Source: Acidimicrobiia bacterium (GTDB lineage Bacteria > Actinomycetota > Acidimicrobiia > Acidimicrobiales > Bin134). From it: 54,282 nucleotides of DNA. Below, piece by piece: positions 41,038-49,620 of this stretch. The DNA lies in NCBI GenBank assembly GCA_022822265.1, contig JAJECA010000031.1, forward strand, positions 1 through 54,282, given 5' to 3'. How positions within the stretch are numbered: position 1 is the stretch's first letter; the number at the start of each line of letters is the position of its first letter. The notes under the pieces were generated by a model. That model saw only the letters and a program-made list of their open reading frames with translations, did no database searches and was not told where the DNA came from. The position numbers were made by a program, and so were the translations under genes.

Positions 41038-42920
41038 GCTTCGTTCTCCATGGCCCGCACCCATCGGCCCAGGGCCATCACCGGGAAGACCAGGCGATAC
41101 AGGTGGTAGCGAATGTAGAAGTCCCCGGAGAAGCCCGTCCCGGTGTACCAGGGCTCGTCCCAGTCACCGTCTCGGCGCTGGTTCTCCACCAGCCAGGCCA
41201 CTCCCCGCCGGGCTGCGTCGTCGGCCGCCCGGCCACCGGCGATCAACGTCAAAAGCGCCCACGCGGTCTGCGACGGGGTGGACTCCCCTCGGCCCCGCCA
41301 CTGGTGGTCGGTGTAGGAGCGCATGTCTTCGCCCCAGCCGCCGTCGTGGTTCTGTATCGACTCCAGCCACTCACAGGCCCGCACCACCCGCGGGTCGTCG
41401 GTCGGTATCCCCGCGCTGATGAGCGCCGGAATCGCCGCGCCGGTGCCGTAGATGTAGTTGGCGCCCCATCGGCCGTACCAGGATCCGTCGTCTTCTTGCT
41501 CTTCGCTCAGCCATTGAATCCCCCGGTTCACAACCTCCCGGTCCACCTTCAGACCCTGCTGGTCGCCGTCCAACTCGCACAGCATTTCAATCACATGGGC
41601 GGTCACGTCGGCCGACGGCGGGTCGATGACCTCTCCGAAGTCGCAGAATGGCAGCTCAGCCGCTAGCGGAGAGCAGTTGTCGGCGTCGAATGCCGCCCAG
41701 CCGCCATCGGCGCACTGCATCCCCTGAACCCATTCCACTGCCCGGCCAAGTGCCCGGTTCACCTGCCGAGCATCGTTGTGGTGGATTCGCCGCAGGGCCA
41801 AAGCCACCTCGGCGGTGTCATCCAGATCGGGGTAGAAGTTGTTCTCGAACTCGAACGCCCACCCACCCGGGGCCAGATGGGGCCGCTGCTCAGCCCAGTC
41901 GCCCACGATCTGGACCTCCTGATCCAGCAGCCAGCGGGCTCCGGCTTCCAATTGGGGGTCGTCGGGGTCGACCCCAGCATCGGCCAGTGCGTTGAGGGCC
42001 AAACAGGTGTCCCACACCGGCGACTGACAGCACTCCAGCCGCCGCATGTCATCTTCGACAATGGTCCAGGCGTCGAATCCGGCCAGGCCTTGGGCCAGGA
42101 TCGGATGGTGGAGGGAATATCCCCGGACGTAGAGGGCCAACAGCGAATACACCCATGGGGGCTGAATGCCCCCCCAGCAGCCGTCGGCTTCCTGGCGGGC
42201 GATTATCCACTGCTCGGCCCGCCGCAGCGACCACTCCCGCAGCCGCCGGTGTGGGCGATTTTCATAGTGATGCAGAATTCGGTCCAGTCGCTGGAACCGT
42301 CGAGCCACCGTGCCGGGCGGGGCGAGCTCTCTCTCCGGCGGGGTGGCCCCGGTTCGGATCTCATCCAGGCTGACATTCATGGAGCGCACCGGGCGATGTG
42401 CGCCCACCACGGTCAATGAGACCACGGTCTGGCGAGCCCAGCAGGCGAAGTCATAGATGTTCAGGGGCACCTGCTTGGGGAGAAGAATCACCTCGGGCGG
42501 CAGCGCGGGCAGGTCTTCCCAGCGCCAGAGGCCGAACAGCGCCATCCAAATGCGGGTGAACACCCGGCTGCGCTCCAACCCTCCCTCGCTGCGGATGTAG
42601 TCGGCCGCTTTGGTCATGTGGTCGGCGTCGACGGGATCGCCCGCATAGCGCAGCGCCCAGTAAGCCTCAACCGTTACCGACAAATCGGCCGGACCCTGGT
42701 AGAAGGTGGCCCAGGTGCCGTCGGCCCGCTGGCTGTGCCGGATCCAATTGGCGGTCTGGCGGGTGACCTCCGGGTCGGCAATGCCCAAGAACTCCCTGAG
42801 GAACAGGTCTTCGGCCTCGATGGACACATTGGTCTCGAGCTCGTCCTTCCACCATCCCTCAATGTCTTGGAGGCTCAAGAGCCGATCTCGGGCTCGGTCC
42901 AGACACTGCTCCGCACCCAT
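41034..42920 (-). CDS. shc: squalene-hopene cyclase
   Basis: 628 residues, normal length. The protonating motif is DLDDTA at 365-370, where the usual form is DxDDTA. Several QW-type repeats are visible, such as GTWATFYQG, DGCWGGIQPPW, GGWAAFDADN and DGSWYGRWG. It folds squalene into hop-22(29)-ene or hopanol at the membrane surface, the central step of hopanoid synthesis. Its ATG shares one base with the stop of the prenyl synthase, and its stop overlaps hpnG. No truncation seen. Confidence 0.95.
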   Translation of the reverse strand: MGAEQCLDRARDRLLSLQDIEGWWKDELETNVSIEAEDLFLREFLGIADPEVTRQTANWIRHSQRADGTWATFYQGPADLSVTVEAYWALRYAGDPVDADHMTKAADYIRSEGGLERSRVFTRIWMALFGLWRWEDLPALPPEVILLPKQVPLNIYDFACWARQTVVSLTVVGAHRPVRSMNVSLDEIRTGATPPERELAPPGTVARRFQRLDRILHHYENRPHRRLREWSLRRAEQWIIARQEADGCWGGIQPPWVYSLLALYVRGYSLHHPILAQGLAGFDAWTIVEDDMRRLECCQSPVWDTCLALNALADAGVDPDDPQLEAGARWLLDQEVQIVGDWAEQRPHLAPGGWAFEFENNFYPDLDDTAEVALALRRIHHNDARQVNRALGRAVEWVQGMQCADGGWAAFDADNCSPLAAELPFCDFGEVIDPPSADVTAHVIEMLCELDGDQQGLKVDREVVNRGIQWLSEEQEDDGSWYGRWGANYIYGTGAAIPALISAGIPTDDPRVVRACEWLESIQNHDGGWGEDMRSYTDHQWRGRGESTPSQTAWALLTLIAGGRAADDAARRGVAWLVENQRRDGDWDEPWYTGTGFSGDFYIRYHLYRLVFPVMALGRWVRAMENEA

Positions 42921-43909
42921 CAGAAGTCCCTCCCCACGATGAATTCGGCTAAAGAGCGCATTTCCTCCACTGCTTGCCCCACGACCTCCCGACGCGCCGC
43001 CAACGAGTCCAAGGCCGAAACGGCCAGGTCGTAGTGGGCCCGGGCCAGGGCCTGGGTGTGCTCCCGACCGCCCCCCGCCTCTACCAAGGCTCGGGCGGCG
43101 TCCACACTCCCGGCATCCCAGTCGGCACGGGCATAGAGATCGGCCAGCTCATCGGCCGCTGAGGTGTCACTGTTGAGAGCGATCACCACCGGCACCGACT
43201 TTTTGCGCTCCCGCAGATCGGCCCCCGAGGGCTTCCCGGTGCGCTCGGGGTCGCCCCAGATGCCCAGCAGATCGTCCACCGCCTGAAACGCCACCCCCAT
43301 GTGGGCGCCGAAATCGGCCATCTCCTCGACAATCTCGCCGTCGGCCCCGGCCAGGATCGCCCCCACCGAAGAGGCGTAGGCCAACAGCGCACCGGTCTTT
43401 CCCTGCTCCATGGCCAGGCACTGCTCCAAGGTGACCGAGGGCATTTCCTCGAAGGCCATGTCCATGCTCTGGCCGGCGATCATGGCCGACACCGCCTCGG
43501 CCAGGTTCTTGGCTGCTGTGACCCGCGGCGGGGAGGGGTCGGACAGCAGCACCTCGAACGCCAGGGCGTGCAGGGCGTCGCCCACCACCACGCCGACACC
43601 GGTGCCGAATTTGGCCCAAACGGTGGGCCGGTGCCGGCGTTCGGCATCGTTGTCGATGATGTCGTCGTGGATGAGCGAGAAGTCGTGGATCAACTCGATG
43701 GCCACCGCCCCAGGCACCGCGGTCTCCGAAGGAGCGCCCATGGCCTCGGCCGACAAGATGGCCAGCGCGGGTCGGGTGCCCTTTCCCCGGCCCTTGAAGT
43801 GGTATTCAGCGGGCACCCTGAGTTCTTCGCCCAGCCCACCGAGAGCAGAGGCGATGGCCGGGTCGACCAGTTCCCTGGCCCTGCCCAAAATGTCCGGTGC
43901 GCCGCTCAT
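42920..43909 (-). CDS. polyprenyl diphosphate synthase
   Basis: 329 residues from the ATG at 43909 (ATGA overlap with hpnE); the longer open frame upstream is only the hpnE 3' end read in another frame. The two aspartate-rich motifs are HDDIID at 81-86 and AVDDLLGIWGD later, with GKGTRPAL in the N-terminal part. It condenses isopentenyl diphosphate with an allylic diphosphate. In this operon it should supply farnesyl diphosphate for squalene, although chain length cannot be read safely. The same gene sits at this place in Streptomyces hopanoid clusters. Confidence 0.92.
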   Translation of the reverse strand: MSGAPDILGRARELVDPAIASALGGLGEELRVPAEYHFKGRGKGTRPALAILSAEAMGAPSETAVPGAVAIELIHDFSLIHDDIIDNDAERRHRPTVWAKFGTGVGVVVGDALHALAFEVLLSDPSPPRVTAAKNLAEAVSAMIAGQSMDMAFEEMPSVTLEQCLAMEQGKTGALLAYASSVGAILAGADGEIVEEMADFGAHMGVAFQAVDDLLGIWGDPERTGKPSGADLRERKKSVPVVIALNSDTSAADELADLYARADWDAGSVDAARALVEAGGGREHTQALARAHYDLAVSALDSLAARREVVGQAVEEMRSLAEFIVGRDF

Positions 43910-45390
43910 GCGCTCAACCTTTCTCGCTCGGCTGCTGATGACTCCGGGTTCAGGTGCTGCCCAGAAATGTCGTCGGATAACTGGTCGGGCGCCGCTGCGG
44001 CCAGATCCCGGCTGTGATCCAGCGCGAGCCGGGCCGCATGGTTGCCGGAGCGGACTGCGCCCTCCATGGTGGCGGGCCAGCCGGTATCGGTCCACGCCCC
44101 GGCCAAGAACAGGCCGTCGATGGCAGTGGCCGGACCAGGACGGAGCCGCCGGGTTCCAGGACGCCCGGCGAAGGTGGCCCGGTGCTCGCGGGTCACCACC
44201 GCGTCCAGCACTTCGGCCTCGGCCGCCAGAGGAAACAGATCCTCCAGAGCCGACCGATAGCGGTCGATCAGCTCGGCCGGCCGGTCGCCGATCTCGTCGA
44301 ATGCCGCCGACTGCGACACCGCCACCACCTGCTCGTCCCCTCCGGGGTCTGAGGGGCGGTCCGACTCATCCTCGGTCCAGCGGGCGGACTCGGAGCGTTC
44401 GAACACGAATTGCACCGGGGAGTCCAGGGCCGCGGCAAAGGGCACGTCCATGATCCGGCGGTCGAACACGAAGTGCACGTTGACGATGGGGGAGATTCCC
44501 AGCTCGGCGAGCTCGGATTGGCCGGCCACGGTGCCGGGGGGCAAAAGGGCGTCCACCGCATCGTGGGGGACGGCGAGAATCACCGCGTCAGCGGTCACCC
44601 TCTGTCCGTCGGCGGTTACCGCGGGCCCGTCGGCCACCGCCTCCACATGGGCCTGGAGCCGGATGTCACCGCCCCCGGCGGCAATCACTCGGGCTGCTGC
44701 ATCGCCGTGCAGCGCGCCCAGCGGCACCCGGGTCCATCCCAGATCGCCGCCATCGGCATCGTCGAGGAGCCCGGTGCGAAACACCTTGACCGCCAAGGTC
44801 AGCGAGGCATCGTCGGCCCGCAGGTTGATGGTGGGCAGGCAGATCAATTCCCACAGCCCGGCAATGGCCCGATCAGACTCCCCACGGAGTCGGAGCCATT
44901 CCCCGAAGCTCATCTCATCGATCTGGGGATCGTCGGGATCGAGTCGGCGCAGGGCCAGTGCGGTGCGAATTGCCCGCAACCGCTCGGTCACCGACAGCGG
45001 GCTGTATCCCAAAAGAGACCGGGCCAAATGCAGGGGTGCCGGAGCGCGGGTGCGGAATATCCGTGCCGGACGGCGGCCGGGGCGCAAAACCGACACCGAC
45101 ATCCGGGTCTGCTCTGTCACCTGATCGGTCACCTCCAACCGGTCCAGGAATGCCCGATACTCCGTGCAGCACCGCATGAAGACGTGCTGGCCGTTGTCGT
45201 ACCAGCGGCCGTCGCGCTGGAACGACCAGGTGGCCCCACCCAGGCGGGGACCCCGCTCATAGAGCGTCACCTGTGCACCGCCGTCCGCTGCGGCCACCGC
45301 CGCGGCCAGACCGGCCAGTCCGCCTCCGACCACCGCGATCCGGGGCTTCGTGCCCTGATCGCTCCGCATTGGGGAAGGGGCCGGGCTCAC
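43906..45390 (-). CDS. hpnE: hydroxysqualene dehydroxylase HpnE
   Basis: 494 residues from a GTG overlapping the hpnD stop (GTGA); an ATG at codon 8 is an alternative. A FAD-binding amine-oxidase/desaturase fold with RIAVVGGGLAGLAAA at 17-31 and GGATWSFQRDGRWYDNGQH shortly after. The C-terminal FLAGAWTDTGWPATMEGAVR is the second FAD contact, diagnostic of this group. It reductively removes the hydroxyl from hydroxysqualene, the third step of the HpnCDE route from farnesyl diphosphate to squalene. Confidence 0.93.
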   Translation of the reverse strand: MSPAPSPMRSDQGTKPRIAVVGGGLAGLAAAVAAADGGAQVTLYERGPRLGGATWSFQRDGRWYDNGQHVFMRCCTEYRAFLDRLEVTDQVTEQTRMSVSVLRPGRRPARIFRTRAPAPLHLARSLLGYSPLSVTERLRAIRTALALRRLDPDDPQIDEMSFGEWLRLRGESDRAIAGLWELICLPTINLRADDASLTLAVKVFRTGLLDDADGGDLGWTRVPLGALHGDAAARVIAAGGGDIRLQAHVEAVADGPAVTADGQRVTADAVILAVPHDAVDALLPPGTVAGQSELAELGISPIVNVHFVFDRRIMDVPFAAALDSPVQFVFERSESARWTEDESDRPSDPGGDEQVVAVSQSAAFDEIGDRPAELIDRYRSALEDLFPLAAEAEVLDAVVTREHRATFAGRPGTRRLRPGPATAIDGLFLAGAWTDTGWPATMEGAVRSGNHAARLALDHSRDLAAAAPDQLSDDISGQHLNPESSAAERERLSA

Positions 45391-46241
45391 GTAGTGACCC
45401 CAGCCAGGCTGCGAAGAGCCACTCTGAGCTTCTCCCCGGTTGACAGCGACATCCGCCTCTCCAACACCGCGGTGGGCGTCTCCGCGATGCGAGCCAGCAG
45501 GCGGTGGTAGATCCCGGCCATCGCCCCGGTGCAGGCCCGGCTGCGGTGATCCAGCACGTCGAGCAGCTTAAGACCCTCGGCGAAGTGCCTTTCGGCTCGC
45601 TCGGCCTCGAACGCCACCAGCTCCCCCACCGCGTCGGCGGGGCCGGTCAGGTCGGGAGCGCAGCCGAACCGCTCGATGTCGGCGGTGGGCAAATACACCC
45701 GGCCCATGCCCCGGTCTTCCACGATGTCGCGCAGGATGTTGGTGAGCTGAAGGGCCACGCCCAGCACGTCGGCCAGCTCGGCGGCTCTATCAGGATCGCC
45801 GCGGGCGCCGAACACCCCCAGCGATAGGCGGCCCACCGATCCGGCCACCAGACGGCAGTACTCCTCGGTTTCGTCGATGGTGGCGTATTCCTTGCCGACC
45901 GCGTCCTGCTCGCACCCGGCGACGATCTCGTTCAGCGCCGCGGCGGGGATCGGGAAGCGGTCGATGGCGTGGCGCAGGCCCACCAGCACCGGATCATCGG
46001 GGTCGCTGACACCGCCGGCGGCCAAGGTGTCGATGTCGGTCCTTATCTCCGCCAGTTCGGCCAGCTTCTCATCCTGGGGCAGCGGGCCGTCGCCCACATC
46101 GTCGATGCGTCGGGCCATGGCATACAGCGCCGACATGGCCTGTCGCTTCGATTTTGGCAACAGCCGTATCCCGTAGGAGAAGTTGCGGGCCTCGGTCCGG
46201 GTGATCTCCTCGCACCGTTGGAGCGCTTCGGCCGTCCTCAT
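45387..46241 (-). CDS. hpnD: presqualene diphosphate synthase HpnD
   Basis: 284 residues from the ATG at 46241, which overlaps the hpnC stop (ATGA). The longer open frame upstream is hpnC in another frame. A squalene/phytoene synthase fold: first Asp-rich motif ARRIDDVGDG, second DIVEDRGMGRVYLP, plus SFSYGIRLLP-like start (NFSYGIRLLPKSKRQAM). It joins two farnesyl diphosphates into presqualene diphosphate. Length typical. Belongs to the hpnC-hpnD-hpnE trio. Confidence 0.93.
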   Translation of the reverse strand: MRTAEALQRCEEITRTEARNFSYGIRLLPKSKRQAMSALYAMARRIDDVGDGPLPQDEKLAELAEIRTDIDTLAAGGVSDPDDPVLVGLRHAIDRFPIPAAALNEIVAGCEQDAVGKEYATIDETEEYCRLVAGSVGRLSLGVFGARGDPDRAAELADVLGVALQLTNILRDIVEDRGMGRVYLPTADIERFGCAPDLTGPADAVGELVAFEAERAERHFAEGLKLLDVLDHRSRACTGAMAGIYHRLLARIAETPTAVLERRMSLSTGEKLRVALRSLAGVTT

Positions 46242-47140
46242 CGTCGCCTCCAGCGCGCCGCGAAGCCCTGCGCCGCCCGAACCGGGGCGGCCTCGGTCAC
46301 CTGGCGGGGGGTGACGAGGCGGGTCAGATGGTATGCAGTGCGGGCTTTCGACGGGGTCCGCAGCTTTCTCAAAACGTCGTGTTCGGCGCTGGCAATGGCG
46401 TCCAACGCGGCCAATCCTCCGGCGGCATAGCCGGCCACGGTCACCTTGGCCCATCCGCTGAGGGAGGACACCAGCGGCCTTCCCCGGCCAAGCAGCCCTC
46501 GCGCGCTGTCGCACTGGTGGGCCACCAGCCGCTTGAGCGGGCCCGATGCCCGGTCAGCACCGAGATCGGCCTCATCCACGCCGAAGCGGGCCAGTTCGTC
46601 GGCCGGGAAATAGATGCGTCCCTTCTCGGTGTAGTCCTCGCCGATGTCTTGTAGATGCTCCACCAATTGCAGGCCAGTGCACACCGCATCGCTGAGAGCG
46701 ATGCGCTCAGGGGTGGCCGCGCCGAAAATCGCCAGAACCAGCCGGCCCACGGGGTTGGCCGACAGCGAGCAGTACTCGGCCAACTCGGCCTGGGTTTGAT
46801 AGCGGTGCTTGCGCTGATCGAGCCGGTTGGCCTCGATGAGCGCCAAGAACGGCTCGTCGTCTATATCCACGTCGGCCAATAGCGGGGTGAGCTGGACCAT
46901 TACCGGGTTGGTGGCTTCGCCAGTGCGGGCCCGAGCGAGTTCCGCCTCGATCCAGTCCAATGCAGCCAGCCGGTCGCCCTCATACTCGTCGCCGATGTCG
47001 TCGACAAGCCGGGCGAACCCGTAGACGGCCAGCAGATGCCCCCGAGGGCGCGCCGGTAATGCTCTGAGCACGACCGGGAAGTTCTCGCTTCCCTTCTGGA
47101 CCATTATCGAGTTCAGGTCGAACCCGACTTCAGCTTGCAC
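46238..47140 (-). CDS. hpnC: hydroxysqualene synthase HpnC
   Basis: 300 residues from a GTG; an ATG at 47104 (MVQKGSENFP) is a reasonable alternative, since homologues begin near the block ENFPVVLRALPARPRGHLLA. Squalene-synthase-like with FARLVDDIGDEYEGD as first and HLQDIGEDYTEKGRIYFP as second Asp-rich motif. It converts presqualene diphosphate to hydroxysqualene. First gene of the seven-gene hopanoid operon; the promoter should be in the 130 bp upstream. Confidence 0.92.
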   Translation of the reverse strand: MQAEVGFDLNSIMVQKGSENFPVVLRALPARPRGHLLAVYGFARLVDDIGDEYEGDRLAALDWIEAELARARTGEATNPVMVQLTPLLADVDIDDEPFLALIEANRLDQRKHRYQTQAELAEYCSLSANPVGRLVLAIFGAATPERIALSDAVCTGLQLVEHLQDIGEDYTEKGRIYFPADELARFGVDEADLGADRASGPLKRLVAHQCDSARGLLGRGRPLVSSLSGWAKVTVAGYAAGGLAALDAIASAEHDVLRKLRTPSKARTAYHLTRLVTPRQVTEAAPVRAAQGFAARWRRR

Positions 47141-47166
47141 AGCACCCCCGCTGTTATCTTGGCGAA

Positions 47167-47182
47167 CCCGCTGGTCAGCGGG
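47167..47182. promoter_or_regulatory. inverted repeat (7-bp arms) in the hpnC leader
   Basis: CCCGCTG-GT-CAGCGGG, perfect 7-bp arms, 26 bp upstream of the hpnC GTG. It could fold as a leader hairpin or serve as an operator. No T-run follows on either strand, so it is not a typical terminator. Confidence 0.45.
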
Positions 47183-47241
47183 CTAACCGAGCCATCCTTG
47201 ACTATGTCCTGACAATCGTTACCCAATTGCAAACAAAAGAG

Positions 47242-47255
47242 TGACCATCAGGTCA
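47242..47255. promoter_or_regulatory. inverted repeat TGACC-N4-GGTCA, candidate regulator operator
   Basis: A 14-bp dyad with five-base arms, located between the MerR-TetR-type regulator stop and hpnC, in an AT-richer patch about 100 bp before hpnC. Size and placement suit a TetR-type operator for hopanoid operon control; this is inference. Confidence 0.35.
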
Positions 47256-47270
47256 TCTTTTTGTACGCGC

Positions 47271-48065
47271 TCAATCCGGGGCTGTCAAGGCAATGACGGC
47301 TCCGGAGTCTTCGAATTTGGGACGATCGGCAAAGCGGCCCATTAGACCCTCGGCGAAAATGTGGGCGATGGCGTCCATGATGAGTGCCCCGGCGAGCCGG
47401 TGCCCCCGAGGATCGTCAGACAGAGCTTCTCCCAGTCGCTCGGCCAAACGCCAGAACACCCGCTGGGCGGCGGCGGCATGCTCCACTTGGCCCTGCACCG
47501 AGCGCTTGGCCACTTCCAGCATGATGGGCAGGCCGGGCAGAAGCGCCTCGGCTAGGCGACGGGTGAGCTCTTGGCGGCTCAATCCGACCTGGCCGTCGAT
47601 CGAGGCAGAGAATTCCTCGGCGGTGTTGTCCACTACCGCCTCCACCGCTCGGAAGAACAAGTCCTGTTTCGAGCGGTAGTGGCGGTAGAAGGTTCCCTTG
47701 GCCACACCGGCCTGGGTGCAGATGTCGGCCACGCTCACCTCGGTGTAGCCCCTCAAGGCGAACTCTTGAATGGCCACGTCTCGCAACTGCTCGCCGCTGT
47801 CGGCCAGATGGGCCACTTCAGCGTGATCGAGGTTCTCCGCGTCCATGATCCGGGCGATATGGCGCAGCGGCAGGCGATGGCGCTCTCGCAGCTCCCTGAT
47901 CTGCTCGACCGCTTCAGCGTGGCGCTGGCTGTAGAGAAAGCGGTTGGCGGCGGCCCGCCGGGGCGCGGGCAGCAGACCCAGCCGCCGATAGTGGTGGATG
48001 GAGGCGGCCGGCACTCCAGTGCGGGCTACCAGCTCGCTGATGGGGAACTCGGCGAGAGGACCCAT
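47271..48065 (-). CDS. transcriptional regulator with fused MerR and TetR DNA-binding domains
   Basis: 264 residues. Residues 6-75 form a MerR winged helix (FPISELVARTGVPAASIHHY, RRLGLLPAPRR, then RLPLRHIARIMDA). Residues about 95-140 form a TetR helix-turn-helix (FALRGYTEVSVADICTQAG, VAKGTFYRHYRSKQDLF), followed by a TetR-like ligand-binding domain to the end. The reading frame is continuous. It precedes the hopanoid operon on the same strand with 130 bp between, so it may regulate it or itself. Two DNA-binding domains in one chain would allow binding to a composite site. The ligand is unknown. Confidence 0.88.
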   Translation of the reverse strand: MGPLAEFPISELVARTGVPAASIHHYRRLGLLPAPRRAAANRFLYSQRHAEAVEQIRELRERHRLPLRHIARIMDAENLDHAEVAHLADSGEQLRDVAIQEFALRGYTEVSVADICTQAGVAKGTFYRHYRSKQDLFFRAVEAVVDNTAEEFSASIDGQVGLSRQELTRRLAEALLPGLPIMLEVAKRSVQGQVEHAAAAQRVFWRLAERLGEALSDDPRGHRLAGALIMDAIAHIFAEGLMGRFADRPKFEDSGAVIALTAPD

Positions 48066-48132
48066 GCCTCCACTCTTATTCGGTCGACCATCCCACCGCC
48101 AGCGCGTCTTCGAATCTCATAGCCGGAAGTGG

Positions 48133-49332
48133 CTACTCCTGTTCGGCAATCTCGATGGCCTCTTCGAAGCTGGTGCCCTGCTCGATGAGGTTGCGGTACT
48201 TCATCACGTGGCGAGGCCGGTTGAAGCCAAGCACGCCCACCAGTCGGCCAGCTCGGCCGTAGAGGGCAGCGAAGCGCCGCTCTTTGGTCGATCCGGTGAT
48301 GATGCGCACCTCGTCGTCGGGCCGGGCCCGTCCCGCCAGCTGGATCTTGCGGTCGTACTGGTCGCTCCAGAACCAGGGCACCGGGGCATAGGGCTGGGCC
48401 TCCTCGTCGGAGGCCAGCAGGCGGAGCGCAGCATGCTGGCCCTGGGCAATGGCGTTGTCCCAGTGCTCCACCCGCATGGTCTCGCCGAACAGGGGGTTGG
48501 GCCAGCGGGCCACGTCCCCGGCGGCGGCGATGCCCGGGGCAGCCAGGCAGGTGTCGTCGCACACCACCCCGTTGTCCAACTCCAACCCCGAACCCTCCAG
48601 CCACTCGGTGTTGGGAGCCACCCCGATGCCCACCACCACCACATCGGCGTCAACCGTGGTGCCGTCGCTCAAGTTCACCCGCTCCACCCGGCCATGGCCG
48701 TCGAAGCCGTCGACGCCGACGCCGAGGCGCAGGTCCACCCCGTGGTCCCGGTGGACATCAGCGCACACCGTGCCGATCTCGGTGCCCAAAACGCGGCCCA
48801 GCGGCACCGGGAGGGCCTCGATCACCGTGACCTCCAGGCCCCGCTCCCGGGCGGTGGCCGCCACCTCGGCGCCGATAAATCCGGCGCCCACCACCGCTAC
48901 CCGCTGGGGGGAGGCCTCCAACTCAGCCCGGATGGCCAGGCAGTCGTCGAGGCCTCGCAAGGTGTAGATGCCGTCGAGGCCGTTGGTGGGCAGCTCCCGA
49001 CACCGGGCCCCGGTGGCGATGAGAATGCCGTCGGCGGTAACCGTTGAGCCGTCGTCGAGTGTCACGGTCCGGCTGGCCACGTCAAGCCCGGCGGCCCGGC
49101 GGCCCAGCCGCCAGTCGGCGTTCAGATCTTGGAGCGATTCATCGTCGGACAGCGCGATGCGGTCTTGCTCCCATTCCCCGGCGAGGAGCTGTTTGGACAG
49201 GGGAGGCCGGTCGTAGGGCTGGTGGGGCTCATCGCCGATGATGGTGATGGCCCCGTCGAATCCTTCTCGCCGGAGCGCCTCCGCCGCTCGGGTTCCCGCC
49301 AGCGAGGCTCCGACAATCGCTAATGAGCGCAG
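48133..49332 (-). CDS. ferredoxin reductase, FAD/NAD(P)-dependent; probable CTG start
   Basis: 399 residues if begun at CTG 49332. The first ATG/GTG/TTG in frame is a GTG at 49080, which would delete the essential FAD motif. Codons upstream of it encode LAIVGASLAGTRAAEALR and PYDRPPLSKQLL, both conserved in rubredoxin/ferredoxin reductases of the BphA4/CamA type. GAGGAG lies ten bases before the CTG. The NAD motif VVGAGFIGAEVAATARERG follows later, and the C-terminal YDRKIQLAGRARPDDEV domain is intact. It passes electrons from NAD(P)H to the ferredoxin encoded 7 nt upstream, probably for a P450. Confidence 0.88.
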   Translation of the reverse strand: MRSLAIVGASLAGTRAAEALRREGFDGAITIIGDEPHQPYDRPPLSKQLLAGEWEQDRIALSDDESLQDLNADWRLGRRAAGLDVASRTVTLDDGSTVTADGILIATGARCRELPTNGLDGIYTLRGLDDCLAIRAELEASPQRVAVVGAGFIGAEVAATARERGLEVTVIEALPVPLGRVLGTEIGTVCADVHRDHGVDLRLGVGVDGFDGHGRVERVNLSDGTTVDADVVVVGIGVAPNTEWLEGSGLELDNGVVCDDTCLAAPGIAAAGDVARWPNPLFGETMRVEHWDNAIAQGQHAALRLLASDEEAQPYAPVPWFWSDQYDRKIQLAGRARPDDEVRIITGSTKERRFAALYGRAGRLVGVLGFNRPRHVMKYRNLIEQGTSFEEAIEIAEQE

Positions 49333-49339
49333 CGGGCGC

Positions 49340-49540
49340 CTACTCCTCGGCGACGGAGATGGCTTGCTTGGGGCAGCGTTGGACCGATTCGTTCACTCGC
49401 TCGCGGGCCTCATCCCCAGGGGTCTCGTTCAGCAGGTACAAGAAATCGTCGTCGCGCACCTCGAAAATGTCAGGAGCGACCTGCATGCAAATGGCGTTGC
49501 TCTCGCACAGGTCGTAGTCCACGACCACCCGGTATCCCAT
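49340..49540 (-). CDS. [3Fe-4S]-type ferredoxin
   Basis: 66 residues from the ATG at 49540, which has GGGAGG five bases upstream; the longer open frame adds an unrelated 18-residue leader. Three cluster cysteines: CESNAIC (Cys-x5-Cys) and later CP in VQRCPKQAIS. This is the pattern of single 3Fe-4S ferredoxins that serve actinobacterial P450s. Very acidic, as usual. Its last two Glu codons form the ribosome site of the reductase gene. The only P450 in the window is 36 kb away. Confidence 0.9.
   Translation of the reverse strand: MGYRVVVDYDLCESNAICMQVAPDIFEVRDDDFLYLLNETPGDEARERVNESVQRCPKQAISVAEE
49343..49348 (-). promoter_or_regulatory. Shine-Dalgarno site supporting the CTG start of the reductase
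   Basis: GAGGAG formed by the last two sense codons of the ferredoxin gene, ten bases before the CTG at 49332. No ATG, GTG or TTG in the reductase frame lies between it and the conserved FAD motif. Confidence 0.6.
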
Positions 49541-49620
49541 CGGATCCTCCCATCTCCCAGAAAGACACCCCGACCCTACCCAACCAACCCCCACCTAGTC
49601 ACCATCGGGCCTCGTGTCAG

